Of a stretch of DNA of 50,801 bases, positions 7,683 to 15,833 are shown in pieces (the first letter of the stretch is position 1; every line of letters begins with the position of its first letter). A model generated the notes under the pieces. That model made no database searches. It was not told where the DNA came from and saw only the letters and a list, made by a program, of their open reading frames with translations. The stretch lies in assembly GCA_002315555.1 (NCBI GenBank), contig DCHF01000035.1:1-50801 (forward strand), in the 5' to 3' direction. The DNA comes from Lachnospiraceae bacterium UBA1759. Its GTDB lineage: Bacteria > Bacillota > Clostridia > Lachnospirales > Lachnospiraceae. Position numbers and translations under genes: made by a program.

Positions 7683-9419
7683 TCACCCGATATCATGCAC
7701 ATCCGTGAACTCCACCACGGGATCACCTTTCAGTCCATCGGACTCGAACACAACGATTTCATTCTTTCCCGCCTTCAGAATCGACTTCGGCACAAACAGC
7801 GTCTTCTGCGGACCGATTTCCCAGTAGCGGCCGATGTTGAAGCCGTTGATGACAACAAAACCCTTCGTGAAGTTGTCCAGGCGGAGGAAGGTGTAATCCG
7901 GCGTGTCGATGTCAAAGGTACCGCGATAGAACACGGACTTCTCTTCCGGCGCTTCTTCGCTGTAAACGACCTTGTCCAGGTTGTCCATCGGCAGGGTCCA
8001 GGCATCCCAGTGGAAATGGATACGGGAATCGATGAGACAGCGTCCGGCAATGCCCTTCTTCCGCATCATCTTGGAACCGAAGTTCGTGCGGCCCATGTTC
8101 TCCACAAGGACGGTAAGGACATCGCCCGCTTTTGCGCTGAAGGCGGTCTCCAGACGGTCGTTAATATAGAGGATGTCCACCAGCGTGCTGTTGATGTAGA
8201 TCTGCGCACGGTCACCCAGGGAAGCAAAGGACAGCTTGGCATCTTCGTAGTCACGGTTCAGCGTGGTACGATAGCAGATATAGCCGTAGCCGCCGTCATA
8301 GTATTCCATGCACTGCGGCACTTCCGTGTGGACCGGAGACGATAAAACGTTCAGCTGGTCCAAAATGCCGGCGCGCTCCGTGAGTTCCACCTTGCCGAAA
8401 GCGGTGACACTGCGGTTTGCCGGGATCTCCGGAAGCTCGTGATCCACGTATTTCTTAATGACCTCACGAACCGCAAGATATTTCGCAGTGATGTTGCCGT
8501 TCTCGGAAAGGCACGCGTCGTAGTCGTAGCTCGTGACATCCGGTGCAAAGGTCTCGTAATGGTTGGCGCCGGAGGTGAAACCGAAGTTCGTGCCGCCGAT
8601 GAACATGTACATGTTCAGGCTGCCGCGGGACAGCATGTCATCGACGACCTTGGCGTAATCCTCCGCGCTCGTAGTGTGGTGGTATTCATCGCCCCAGGCG
8701 TCAAACCAGCCGTCCCAGCACTCCATACACATCTTGGGAACGTCCGGGAACATCTCGTCGTGCGCCTTGAAATTTTCTTCCACACGGCTTCCGAAGTTCA
8801 GCGTGGGCAGGCAGCCGGGGGTGGTACCATCGGCCAGGTCGGTCTTGGAGGTACCGTCGGAGGTGAACAGCTCCACGTCGATGCCACGGGCACGGAAGCC
8901 TTCGTACAGGTGCCGGAGGTATGCCTTGTCATCGCCGTAATAGCCGTATTCGTTCTCGCACTGCACCATGATGACGGGACCGCCGTTCGTGCATAGGTAC
9001 GGACGGATCTCCGCGCAGATGTGGTCCAGATAACGGTCAAAGTGCTTGATGTAGGAAGCATTCATACAGCGGATCTCAATGTCCTCTTCCTTCTGGATCC
9101 ACCAGGGCAGACCGCCGAATTCCCACTCGGCGCAGATGTACGGACCCGGACGGACGATGACCATGAGCCCCTTCTCACCGGCCTTTTTAATGAATTCACC
9201 GATGTTCAGAATTCCGGTGAAATCGTACTCCCCGATTTTCTTTTCATGCATGTTCCACGCGCAGTAGGTCTCCACGCAGTTTAAGCCCATAGCGAGCATT
9301 TTATCAAAAATATCATCCCAGGTATCCGGCGTGTTTCTGAAGTAATGAACCGCACCGGAGATCAGCTTGATGGGCTGACCGTCTTTCACGAACTGATTGC
9401 CCTTAATTTCAAAAGTCAT
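7683..9419 (-). CDS. Beta-galactosidase, glycoside hydrolase family 35
   Basis: A retaining exo-glycosidase that releases terminal beta-galactose. The N-terminal TIM barrel shows GAVHYFRNTPDTWDD, YCAWNMHE and the family signature NGGPVIMVQCENEYGYYG, with Glu157 the likely acid/base. The nucleophile is likely Glu233 in MCMECWDGWFDAWGDE. C-terminal beta-sandwich domains follow (RGTFDIDTPDYTFLRLDNFT; GFNIGRYWEIGPQKTLFVP). At 578 residues it matches short bacterial GH35 enzymes. There is no signal peptide, so it is probably cytosolic and needs imported oligosaccharide. It stands alone with its own promoter and operator-like palindromes; no transporter or regulator lies beside it. The exact sugar substrate is not certain. 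Confidence 0.93.
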   Translation of the reverse strand: MTFEIKGNQFVKDGQPIKLISGAVHYFRNTPDTWDDIFDKMLAMGLNCVETYCAWNMHEKKIGEYDFTGILNIGEFIKKAGEKGLMVIVRPGPYICAEWEFGGLPWWIQKEEDIEIRCMNASYIKHFDRYLDHICAEIRPYLCTNGGPVIMVQCENEYGYYGDDKAYLRHLYEGFRARGIDVELFTSDGTSKTDLADGTTPGCLPTLNFGSRVEENFKAHDEMFPDVPKMCMECWDGWFDAWGDEYHHTTSAEDYAKVVDDMLSRGSLNMYMFIGGTNFGFTSGANHYETFAPDVTSYDYDACLSENGNITAKYLAVREVIKKYVDHELPEIPANRSVTAFGKVELTERAGILDQLNVLSSPVHTEVPQCMEYYDGGYGYICYRTTLNRDYEDAKLSFASLGDRAQIYINSTLVDILYINDRLETAFSAKAGDVLTVLVENMGRTNFGSKMMRKKGIAGRCLIDSRIHFHWDAWTLPMDNLDKVVYSEEAPEEKSVFYRGTFDIDTPDYTFLRLDNFTKGFVVINGFNIGRYWEIGPQKTLFVPKSILKAGKNEIVVFESDGLKGDPVVEFTDVHDIG

Positions 9420-9447
9420 AGAGGTCTCCTTCGAATTTTATATTGAT

Positions 9448-9489
9448 ATCATATCACGGACATCCGTTTCTTTCAATTGTCTCTGACAA
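9448..9489 (-). promoter_or_regulatory. GH35 promoter with two overlapping palindromes
   Basis: Minus-strand -35 TTGAAA (9476-9471), 17-base spacer, -10 TATGAT (9453-9448). The spacer contains ACGGACATCCGT (9456-9467, five-base arms). TTGTCTCTGACAA (9477-9489, five-base arms) abuts the upstream edge of the -35. Either could be an operator that ties expression to sugar supply. No regulator gene lies nearby, so any binding protein would be encoded elsewhere. Confidence 0.65.
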
Positions 9490-9613
9490 AGGCCCTGCAT
9501 CATTTCTTTCAATAACCGCATCCAAAGCTCCCTGCCTCTCCGGTAAGTACCGCTTCGTTTTATAAAACCGGCTTAAAAACGCCATTTTTCTATTCATTTC
9601 AGTGATTTATGAC

Positions 9614-9642
9614 TTGCCACCGCACTGAAAATATGGTATTTT
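9614..9642 (+). promoter_or_regulatory. Promoter for the yebC-family gene
   Basis: TTGCCA (9614-9619), 17-base spacer, TATTTT (9637-9642). Start of transcription would be near 9649, leaving a short AT-rich leader before the AGAGAGG ribosome site and the ATG at 9694. The rest of the 274-base gap (9490-9613) shows no gene. Confidence 0.6.
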
Positions 9643-9693
9643 ATACGGTGGACTTGTAATTTTACATTTAATTTTAATAAAGAGAGGTTTTAT

Positions 9694-10425
9694 ATGTCAG
9701 GACATTCCAAATTTGCGAACATCAAACATAAAAAGGAAAAGAATGATGCTGCAAAGGGTAAGATCTTTACGATCATCGGCCGTGAAATCGCAGTTGCCGT
9801 AAAGGAAGGCGGTCCGGATCCGAGCAATAACTTCAAGCTCGCAACCATCGTCGCTAAGGCAAAGGCGAACAACATGCCGAACGATACCATCAAGAACAGC
9901 ATCCAGAAGGCTGCAGGTTCCGGCAACACCGCGGATTTCGAAAGCGTTACTTACGAAGGCTACGGCCCGAGCGGTACCGCGATCATCGTAAAGGCGCTGA
10001 CCGATAACAGAAACCGTACCGCTGCCAATGTACGTGCCGCATTCTCCAAGGGTTCCGGCAACATGGGCGCTACCGGCTGCGTATCCTTCATGTTTGACGA
10101 AAAGGGCCTGATCGTTGTTGATAAAGAAGAATGTGAACTGGAAGCCGATGATGTCATGATGATGGCACTCGATGCAGGCGCCGAGGATTTCTCCGATGAA
10201 GAGGATTCCTACGAGATCACGACCGCTCCGGATGATTTCCCGGCGGTTTACGACGCACTGACCAAGGAAAATCTGCCGATGGCTTCCGCTGAAGTCACCA
10301 TGATCCCGCAGACCTATGTCACCCTGACCTCTGAGGACGACATCAAGAAGATCAACCGTATTCTGGATCTCCTTGATGAGGACGATGATGTTCAGGAAGT
10401 TTATCATAACTGGGACGAGGAATAA
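9694..10425 (+). CDS. yebC: YebC/PmpR family protein (TACO1-like)
   Basis: The family has three alpha/beta domains and is annotated as a DNA-binding regulator; some members have been tied to translation of difficult sequences, so the molecular role here is open. The N-terminal signature MSGHSKFANIKHKKEKND is unmistakable. NNMPNDTIKNSIQKAAG and YEGYGPSGTAIIVKALTDN follow, then the Glu/Asp-rich third domain. The C-terminus is very acidic (LDLLDEDDDVQEVYHNWDEE). The length is 243 residues, as expected. It is monocistronic, with its own promoter and terminator. Confidence 0.95.
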   Translation: MSGHSKFANIKHKKEKNDAAKGKIFTIIGREIAVAVKEGGPDPSNNFKLATIVAKAKANNMPNDTIKNSIQKAAGSGNTADFESVTYEGYGPSGTAIIVKALTDNRNRTAANVRAAFSKGSGNMGATGCVSFMFDEKGLIVVDKEECELEADDVMMMALDAGAEDFSDEEDSYEITTAPDDFPAVYDALTKENLPMASAEVTMIPQTYVTLTSEDDIKKINRILDLLDEDDDVQEVYHNWDEE

Positions 10426-10441
10426 TTCCTTTCAGACTGAT

Positions 10442-10482
10442 AAAAAAGAGACCGTACCGGATGCCGGTACGGTCTCTTTTTT
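10442..10482. terminator. Bidirectional terminator between yebC and the carboxypeptidase gene
   Basis: A near-perfect 19-base-pair stem (arms 10442-10460 and 10464-10482) begins AAAAAAGAGACCGTACCGG and ends in a T-run. It serves yebC (+) and the converging D,D-carboxypeptidase gene (-). Confidence 0.92.
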
Positions 10483-10501
10483 ATTCGATCACCGAAAGAT
10501 T

Positions 10502-11995
10502 TTACTTTCTGTGTCTTTTCTTTCGGTTCTTGATCTCTTGATATCGCTTCACACACACCACGACCCACACCGCGATCAGCGCTACTGCGGCGACTGCCGG
10601 AATGATGACCGTCAGATTGTTGAAGATCTTCTTGGAATCCGGCTTTTCCTTTTCCACCGCGTTCGGATCCTGCGTTTCGATCGTCCCGCCGCGGCGTTCC
10701 GTCGTTTCCTCGACCGTCTCCGACTCCGTCACGGTCTCCGTTTCTTCCGTCTCTAAGGTCTCCTCCGTTGTCGCTTCCGTCGTGTAAACATACGCTTCCG
10801 TCTCCGGCACAAGCTCCGGATTCAGAGAGTCCAGATAGGCGGACATCACATACAAAAGCCGGCCGTCGTATTCGATCATCGACCAATCGCCGTAGATCGC
10901 ACGGCGCTTATACTGCTGCTCGGTGTACGCCATGCCGCAGACAGCACCTTTTACGGACGGTGAATAACGGACGCGGACGTTGTCGTTCGGAACGACGGTA
11001 TCATTCGTCTCCACCCATTCGAGCGGTGCCATCGTATGATTGACAAGCGTTCCGTAGGTGTACTCCAAAAGTACGGAGGTATCCAGATAATAAAAGTCCG
11101 CGGTGGACTTCATGACCGTCGTAATGATATAACGGCCGTCTCTTTCACAAGCTGTTGCCAGACATCGTCCGGCCTGCGGTGTGCTGCCGGTCTTACCGCC
11201 GATGACGCCCTCTTCCTCAAAGGTCCCGTAGATCATTGCATGGCCGATGTTGAACGCACGCGCGCCGCACATGTTCGTATCCTTGATAATATAGGACTTG
11301 GTGGCGTTCAACTCGCGGTAACGTTCGTTCTCCATGCACGCTTTCAGAATCAGCGCGAGGTCATGCGCCGTCGTATAATGCTCATCGTGATGGATACCGT
11401 ACGCGTTCATGAAATGTGAATTCGTACAGCCGATCTCCGCCGCCTTCCGATTCATCATTTCCGCAAAGGCCGCTTCCGAGCCGGCCACATACTCGCCGAG
11501 CATCGCGCCGCATTCGTTTGCGGACTTTAAAAGCATGCCGTACAGCGCATCCTTGACCGTCATGGTCTCGCCGACCATCGCCTTGGGCTCGAGCGTGGAG
11601 CTGGACGGATCAATGTTGATGGCCGTCTGCGTGAAGGTCAACGTCTGCTCCAGATCCTCGACATTCTCCAGTACCAGAAGCGCCGTCAGCATCTTGGTGC
11701 AGGACGCGGGATACATTCTCTTTTCCGGATCCTTGGAGAACAGGACCTCTCCGGTATTTCCGTCAATGACACAGTAGGTCTCGGCATATACGTCCGGGCC
11801 GTTCAGTTCATACGCATTTTCAACGGGCCGAGCCTCCGGCGCAGCGGTCGTTTCCGCTTCCGCGCTTGCCGGTTCCGTCGCTTCCGCGCCGGCACTCGTC
11901 TCTTCCGTTACTTCGGCCGCGTATGCGGTAGCCGATGTGATCAGAAACAGCGCCGCAAGAAACGCAGCTCCGCTTCTTTTAACAAATCGCAACAT
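10502..11995 (-). CDS. dacA: Serine D-alanyl-D-alanine carboxypeptidase (PBP5/DacA type)
   Basis: It trims the terminal D-Ala of peptidoglycan pentapeptides outside the membrane. The signal peptide is MLRFVKRSGAAFLAALFLIT followed by SATAYA, cleaved near residue 26. The three penicillin-binding motifs are present: SCTK (Ser98-Lys101), SAN (158-160) and KTG (268-270). A C-terminal domain is followed by a Thr/Glu-rich linker (about residues 410-450), a membrane helix and the basic tail KNRKKRHRK, so the enzyme is anchored by its C-terminus. The usual amphipathic anchor is replaced by a true membrane segment. It is last in the yigZ-to-dacA run, 23 bases after uppP. The gene symbol denotes the family. 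Confidence 0.92.
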   Translation of the reverse strand: MLRFVKRSGAAFLAALFLITSATAYAAEVTEETSAGAEATEPASAEAETTAAPEARPVENAYELNGPDVYAETYCVIDGNTGEVLFSKDPEKRMYPASCTKMLTALLVLENVEDLEQTLTFTQTAINIDPSSSTLEPKAMVGETMTVKDALYGMLLKSANECGAMLGEYVAGSEAAFAEMMNRKAAEIGCTNSHFMNAYGIHHDEHYTTAHDLALILKACMENERYRELNATKSYIIKDTNMCGARAFNIGHAMIYGTFEEEGVIGGKTGSTPQAGRCLATACERDGRYIITTVMKSTADFYYLDTSVLLEYTYGTLVNHTMAPLEWVETNDTVVPNDNVRVRYSPSVKGAVCGMAYTEQQYKRRAIYGDWSMIEYDGRLLYVMSAYLDSLNPELVPETEAYVYTTEATTEETLETEETETVTESETVEETTERRGGTIETQDPNAVEKEKPDSKKIFNNLTVIIPAVAAVALIAVWVVVCVKRYQEIKNRKKRHRK

Positions 11996-12018
11996 TTTCT
12001 TTCCCCTCTTCTCCCCGG

Positions 12019-12864
12019 TCAGCGTGCAATGATGAAGAACAATAACACGATCACACCGAGAACGATACGATAAATACCAAACGCCTTGAAATCATGACGC
12101 TTTACATAGCTTAACAGGAACCTGATGATGAACAGAGACACCGCATACGCCACCGCCATAGACACAAAAAGAACGAGCCACTGGGAGGATGAAAGTTCCA
12201 TATGCTTTACAAATAAGTACTTGACCAGCTTCAGTGCGGATGCGCCGAACATGACCGGGATCGCCAGATAGAACGTGAATTCCGTGGCGATGTAACGGCT
12301 GCAGCCCAGAAGAAGCGCGCCGATGATCGTCACGCCTGAGCGGGAGGTTCCCGGGATCAGCGCCAGTACCTGGAACAGGCCGATGTACAACGCGGTCTTA
12401 TAGGACAGCTGGGAGAACCGCATGATCTCCGCATCCCTGTTTTTGTAGCGGTTTTCGATCAGAATGAAAATGACACCGTACAGGATCAGCATCGCACCGA
12501 CCACATAGCCGTTGTACAGATGCGCGTCCATCCAGTCATCCAGCAAAAATCCCACCACAGCGGCCGGAACGACGGCAGCGATGACCTTTCCCCAGAGCTT
12601 CCAGGTATTCTTCTTCTGGTCCGGTGTCTTATAGCCGGAGACCGGATTCAGCTTATGGAAGAACACGGTCACGACCGCAAGGATCGCGCCCAGCTGGATC
12701 AGCACGTTGAACATGGACGTGAAATCGTCCGTGAAAATCTGTGTATTTCCGGGCCAGATCTCATCTAACAGGATCAGATGACCGGTACTGGAGACCGGAA
12801 GCCATTCCGTTACACCCTCGATGATACCGAGAACAATAACACGAAGCCAGTCAATGAATTGCAT
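12019..12864 (-). CDS. uppP: Undecaprenyl-diphosphatase UppP (BacA)
   Basis: A polytopic membrane phosphatase that converts C55-PP to C55-P so that the wall lipid carrier can be reused; the family gives bacitracin resistance when abundant. The signature segments are GIIEGVTEWLPVSSTGHLIL near the N-terminus (Glu16, Glu20 and His29) and LIPGTSRSGVTIIGALLLG. About eight hydrophobic helices are spread through 281 residues. AAGGAG lies before the ATG. It follows ung by three bases and precedes the carboxypeptidase, in a run headed by a two-component system. That arrangement suggests, but does not prove, envelope-stress control. Confidence 0.95.
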   Translation of the reverse strand: MQFIDWLRVIVLGIIEGVTEWLPVSSTGHLILLDEIWPGNTQIFTDDFTSMFNVLIQLGAILAVVTVFFHKLNPVSGYKTPDQKKNTWKLWGKVIAAVVPAAVVGFLLDDWMDAHLYNGYVVGAMLILYGVIFILIENRYKNRDAEIMRFSQLSYKTALYIGLFQVLALIPGTSRSGVTIIGALLLGCSRYIATEFTFYLAIPVMFGASALKLVKYLFVKHMELSSSQWLVLFVSMAVAYAVSLFIIRFLLSYVKRHDFKAFGIYRIVLGVIVLLFFIIAR

Positions 12865-12867
12865 AGT

Positions 12868-13539
12868 TTACTCCTTAATCTCCCAATCGATGGGGGTCTC
12901 TCCGTTCGCCGTAAGATACGCGTTTGCCCGGCTGAACGGTTTGGAACCGAAAAAGCCGCGGTACGCGGAAAGCGGTGACGGATGTGCAGACTCGATGATC
13001 AGGCGCCTGGGATTCTTGATCAGCACCTTTTTTTCTCCCGCCGGGCGTCCCCAGAGGATGAATACGATCGGCCGGTCTTCGTTGTCCAGTGCGCGGATCG
13101 CGGCATCCGTAAACTGCTCCCAGCCGATGCCCTTATGCGAAAACGCCGTATGCGCCCGCACGGTAAGGAGCGTATTCAGCATTAAAACGCCCTGCTCCGC
13201 CCAGTGCTCAAGACAACCGTGACCCGGGGCTTGGATCCCCAGGTCTGCATTCAGTTCTTTATAAATATTGACCAGCGACGGCGGCGGCTCGATTCCGCGC
13301 TTCACGGAAAACGAAAGCCCGTGTGCCTGTCCCGGCTCATGATAAGGATCCTGTCCCAGGATCACCACCTTGACCTTTTCAAGCGGGGTCAGATGGAATG
13401 CCGTGAAGATCTCATCGGCCGGCGGATATACGACATTCGTGGCATATTCCTGCCGGATCTTGGTATAAAGCTCACGGTAATAGGGCTTTTTGAATTCCGG
13501 CGCGAGCGCCTTCTCCCATTCCCCTGTAATGGCTGCCAT
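12868..13539 (-). CDS. ung: Uracil-DNA glycosylase, family 1
   Basis: It removes uracil from DNA at the start of base-excision repair. The catalytic water-activating motif is VVILGQDPYHEPGQAHGLSF (Asp64). The uracil-binding segment FILWGRPAGEKK and the minor-groove loop ESAHPSPLSAYRGFFG (His186) are also clear. The length, 223 residues, is typical. AGAGG lies six bases before the ATG at 13539. It is wedged between a histidine kinase gene (one-base gap) and uppP (three-base gap), so it is very probably transcribed with envelope genes although its own job is DNA repair. Confidence 0.96.
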   Translation of the reverse strand: MAAITGEWEKALAPEFKKPYYRELYTKIRQEYATNVVYPPADEIFTAFHLTPLEKVKVVILGQDPYHEPGQAHGLSFSVKRGIEPPPSLVNIYKELNADLGIQAPGHGCLEHWAEQGVLMLNTLLTVRAHTAFSHKGIGWEQFTDAAIRALDNEDRPIVFILWGRPAGEKKVLIKNPRRLIIESAHPSPLSAYRGFFGSKPFSRANAYLTANGETPIDWEIKE

Positions 13540-13540
13540 A

Positions 13541-15136
13541 TCAAACCTCTCCCAGGATCTCTCCGTTCATGATATCGACGTTCTCCTGAATGAGCTCCTC
13601 CTCCGGTTCCTTCCGGACCTTCGCGACCTCAAACCAGAAGACCACGCCGTTTTCCACATTATACACGCCGCACTCCTCGTGATGCGCATCCATGATGGCC
13701 TTTACGATCGAAAGGCCGATGCCGCTTCCGCCGTACGCACGTGTTCTGGCTTTATCCACCTTGTAGAACTTGATCCAGATCTTATCGATGTCCTCTTCCG
13801 GAATGTTCTGTCCCGTATTCATGACACTGATACGGACATTCGGACCGAGGTCATCGAAGCTCACCGTGATCTCGTTCGGCTCCTCCAGGTGGTTGAAAGC
13901 ATTGGAATAATAGTTATTGAATACCTCATTGATCTGGTATTCGTCCGCCAGGACTTCGCAGTGCTCCGGTCCCTGAATGCGGACCGTTGCATGCTTTTCC
14001 TCCTGCATCTTTTTGGAGCCTGCCTCAATGTTCCGGATCATGTCCATGATATCGAACGGATTCATTTCCGGCGCATCGCTGCCAAACTCCAGTTGATTCA
14101 GCTTGGTCAGCTTCTTTACGAGGCGGTTCATCTTATCCGCCTCATCCGCGATGACATCGCAGTAATAATCCATGGAATCCGGATCGTCGCGGCCAAAGTC
14201 CTTCAGACCCTCCGCATAGCCCTGGATCAGGGCGATGGGCGTCTTCAGTTCATGCGAAACATTGGAGATGAAATCCTTTCGCATCTCATCGACGTGCGCC
14301 TTCTCCTCCAGATCCTTCTGCAGCTCCTGATTCGCCATCCGGAGCTGCAGAATGGTACGCTCCAGCTGGGAAGCCATTTCGTTCATGTTGTTGCCGAGGA
14401 CGCCGATCTCATCGTGCAGATTGCCGTTGTACCGCGCGGAAAAATCCAGTGTACTCATCTTCTTGGACAGGGATGTCAGCTGATAGATGGGCTTGGTCAG
14501 GCGGTAGGTGCAGAAATAGACGACACCGAGTCCGAGCACCAACACGATCAGACTTCCGTAAAGGAAGAAGATCGAGGCTACGCGGGTGACCTCCATGGCG
14601 TGGTCCATCGGCATGGAAAGAATAAACTTTCGCTGCTCCCCGTTGGAATCCGTCATATAGCCGTAACATTCCAGATAGCGGGAACCGGTATCGCTTAATG
14701 TGACATCCTGGATGACATAGTTGTCACCCTTATCCAGGATCGTCCGGCTTCCGCTCACGGTATTGTCCAGGAAATCGGCCTGCAGCCGTTCCATCAGGAA
14801 ATCGCGCTCATACGTGGACAGTGTTTCCTTCGTAATGACCATGAACTGCCATTCGGACGCCTCCTGCAGAGCAAACGTGATATTGTCCCGGGCCTTCACC
14901 GTTGCGATCAGCGCCATGACCTCCTGATCGGACTTGCTGCCGTGTTCCACGATCTCGGCGATCTCCGTGTAGGTCTCCAGCATCGTCCTGTGGTTGATCT
15001 TCATGTAATAGATATTCCAGAACGCGAAATTCAGACTGATAAAGATCGCAATGATCAGAAGGACGACCGCAGTATAGACGAGTGCGATCCTTCCGCGGAG
15101 CGACATGCTTCTTCGCGTAGAAACTCTTCTCTTCAC
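13541..15136 (-). CDS. Sensor histidine kinase (HAMP-HisKA-HATPase)
   Basis: The membrane half of a two-component system. A first membrane helix (about residues 17-40) and a second (about 187-210, IFFLYGSLIVLVLGLGVVYF) enclose an extracytoplasmic sensor of about 145 residues that I do not recognise. HAMP follows (RLTKPIYQLTSLSKKMSTLD), then a coiled linker and HisKA with phosphorylatable His295 in FISNVSHELKTPIALIQGYA. The ATPase domain has the N-box NYYSNAFNHLEEPNEI and G-box GGSGIGLSIVKAIMDAH. A short acidic tail ends the 531 residues. The start is GTG, overlapping the response-regulator stop as GTGA. The signal is unknown; downstream uppP and dacA point to the envelope. Confidence 0.93.
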   Translation of the reverse strand: MKRRVSTRRSMSLRGRIALVYTAVVLLIIAIFISLNFAFWNIYYMKINHRTMLETYTEIAEIVEHGSKSDQEVMALIATVKARDNITFALQEASEWQFMVITKETLSTYERDFLMERLQADFLDNTVSGSRTILDKGDNYVIQDVTLSDTGSRYLECYGYMTDSNGEQRKFILSMPMDHAMEVTRVASIFFLYGSLIVLVLGLGVVYFCTYRLTKPIYQLTSLSKKMSTLDFSARYNGNLHDEIGVLGNNMNEMASQLERTILQLRMANQELQKDLEEKAHVDEMRKDFISNVSHELKTPIALIQGYAEGLKDFGRDDPDSMDYYCDVIADEADKMNRLVKKLTKLNQLEFGSDAPEMNPFDIMDMIRNIEAGSKKMQEEKHATVRIQGPEHCEVLADEYQINEVFNNYYSNAFNHLEEPNEITVSFDDLGPNVRISVMNTGQNIPEEDIDKIWIKFYKVDKARTRAYGGSGIGLSIVKAIMDAHHEECGVYNVENGVVFWFEVAKVRKEPEEELIQENVDIMNGEILGEV

Positions 15137-15813
15137 GCTTCGTTCACCTCGAACTTATAACCGATGCCCCAGACGGTACGGATGTAATCTTCCCTGGTAC
15201 CGAGCTTGCTTCTCAGCTTCTTGACATGGGTGTCGATGGTTCGCGCGTCGCCGAAATAGTCGTAATTCCAGACGTTGTTCAGGATCTTTTCACGCGAAAG
15301 CGCGATGCCCTGATTCTCCACAAAGTACTGTAAAAGCTCGAATTCCTTGAAGGACAGGTCGATGAGCTCGCCGTCGATACGCACTTCGTGCGCCTTCTTG
15401 TCGATGACGATTCCACCGGCCTCGATCGTATCGGAATTCACAAAATGATAACGTTTCAAAAGTGCTTCCACACGTGCCACGAGCACCTTCGGTGAGAACG
15501 GCTTGGACACATACTCGTCCACGCCCAGCTTGAATCCCTGCAGTTCATCCTGCTCTTCCCCCTTTGCGGTCAGCATCATGATCGGGACATCGGAGAACTG
15601 ACGGATCTCCTTCAGCACGCCCCAACCGTCCAGCTTCGGCATCATGACATCCAGGATGACCAGCGCGATGTCCTTATTGTCAAAGAAAACCTCGAGCGCG
15701 GCTTCACCGTCGGCAGCTTCCAGGATCTGATAGCCCTGGCGGCCCAGAAAATCATGTACCAGTTTTCTCATGCGGTCTTCATCATCGACCACAAGGATCT
15801 TAACGTTATCCAT
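15133..15813 (-). CDS. OmpR/PhoB-family response regulator
   Basis: The DNA-binding partner of the downstream histidine kinase. The receiver domain has the acidic pocket VVDDEDRM, the phospho-acceptor Asp55 in LVILDVMMPKLDGWG, the conserved Thr in MMLTAKGEE and the Lys in DEYVSKPFSPK. The C-terminal winged helix starts about residue 130 and contains LSFKEFELLQYFVENQGIAL and the recognition-helix region ARTIDTHVKKLRSKLG. The length is 226 residues. GGAGG lies six bases before the ATG. It follows typA by 20 bases and overlaps the kinase start by four. Its targets cannot be read from the sequence; the co-directional genes uppP and dacA are natural candidates. Confidence 0.95.
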   Translation of the reverse strand: MDNVKILVVDDEDRMRKLVHDFLGRQGYQILEAADGEAALEVFFDNKDIALVILDVMMPKLDGWGVLKEIRQFSDVPIMMLTAKGEEQDELQGFKLGVDEYVSKPFSPKVLVARVEALLKRYHFVNSDTIEAGGIVIDKKAHEVRIDGELIDLSFKEFELLQYFVENQGIALSREKILNNVWNYDYFGDARTIDTHVKKLRSKLGTREDYIRTVWGIGYKFEVNEA

Positions 15814-15833
15814 ATTCTTCCTCCGTGAGGTAA

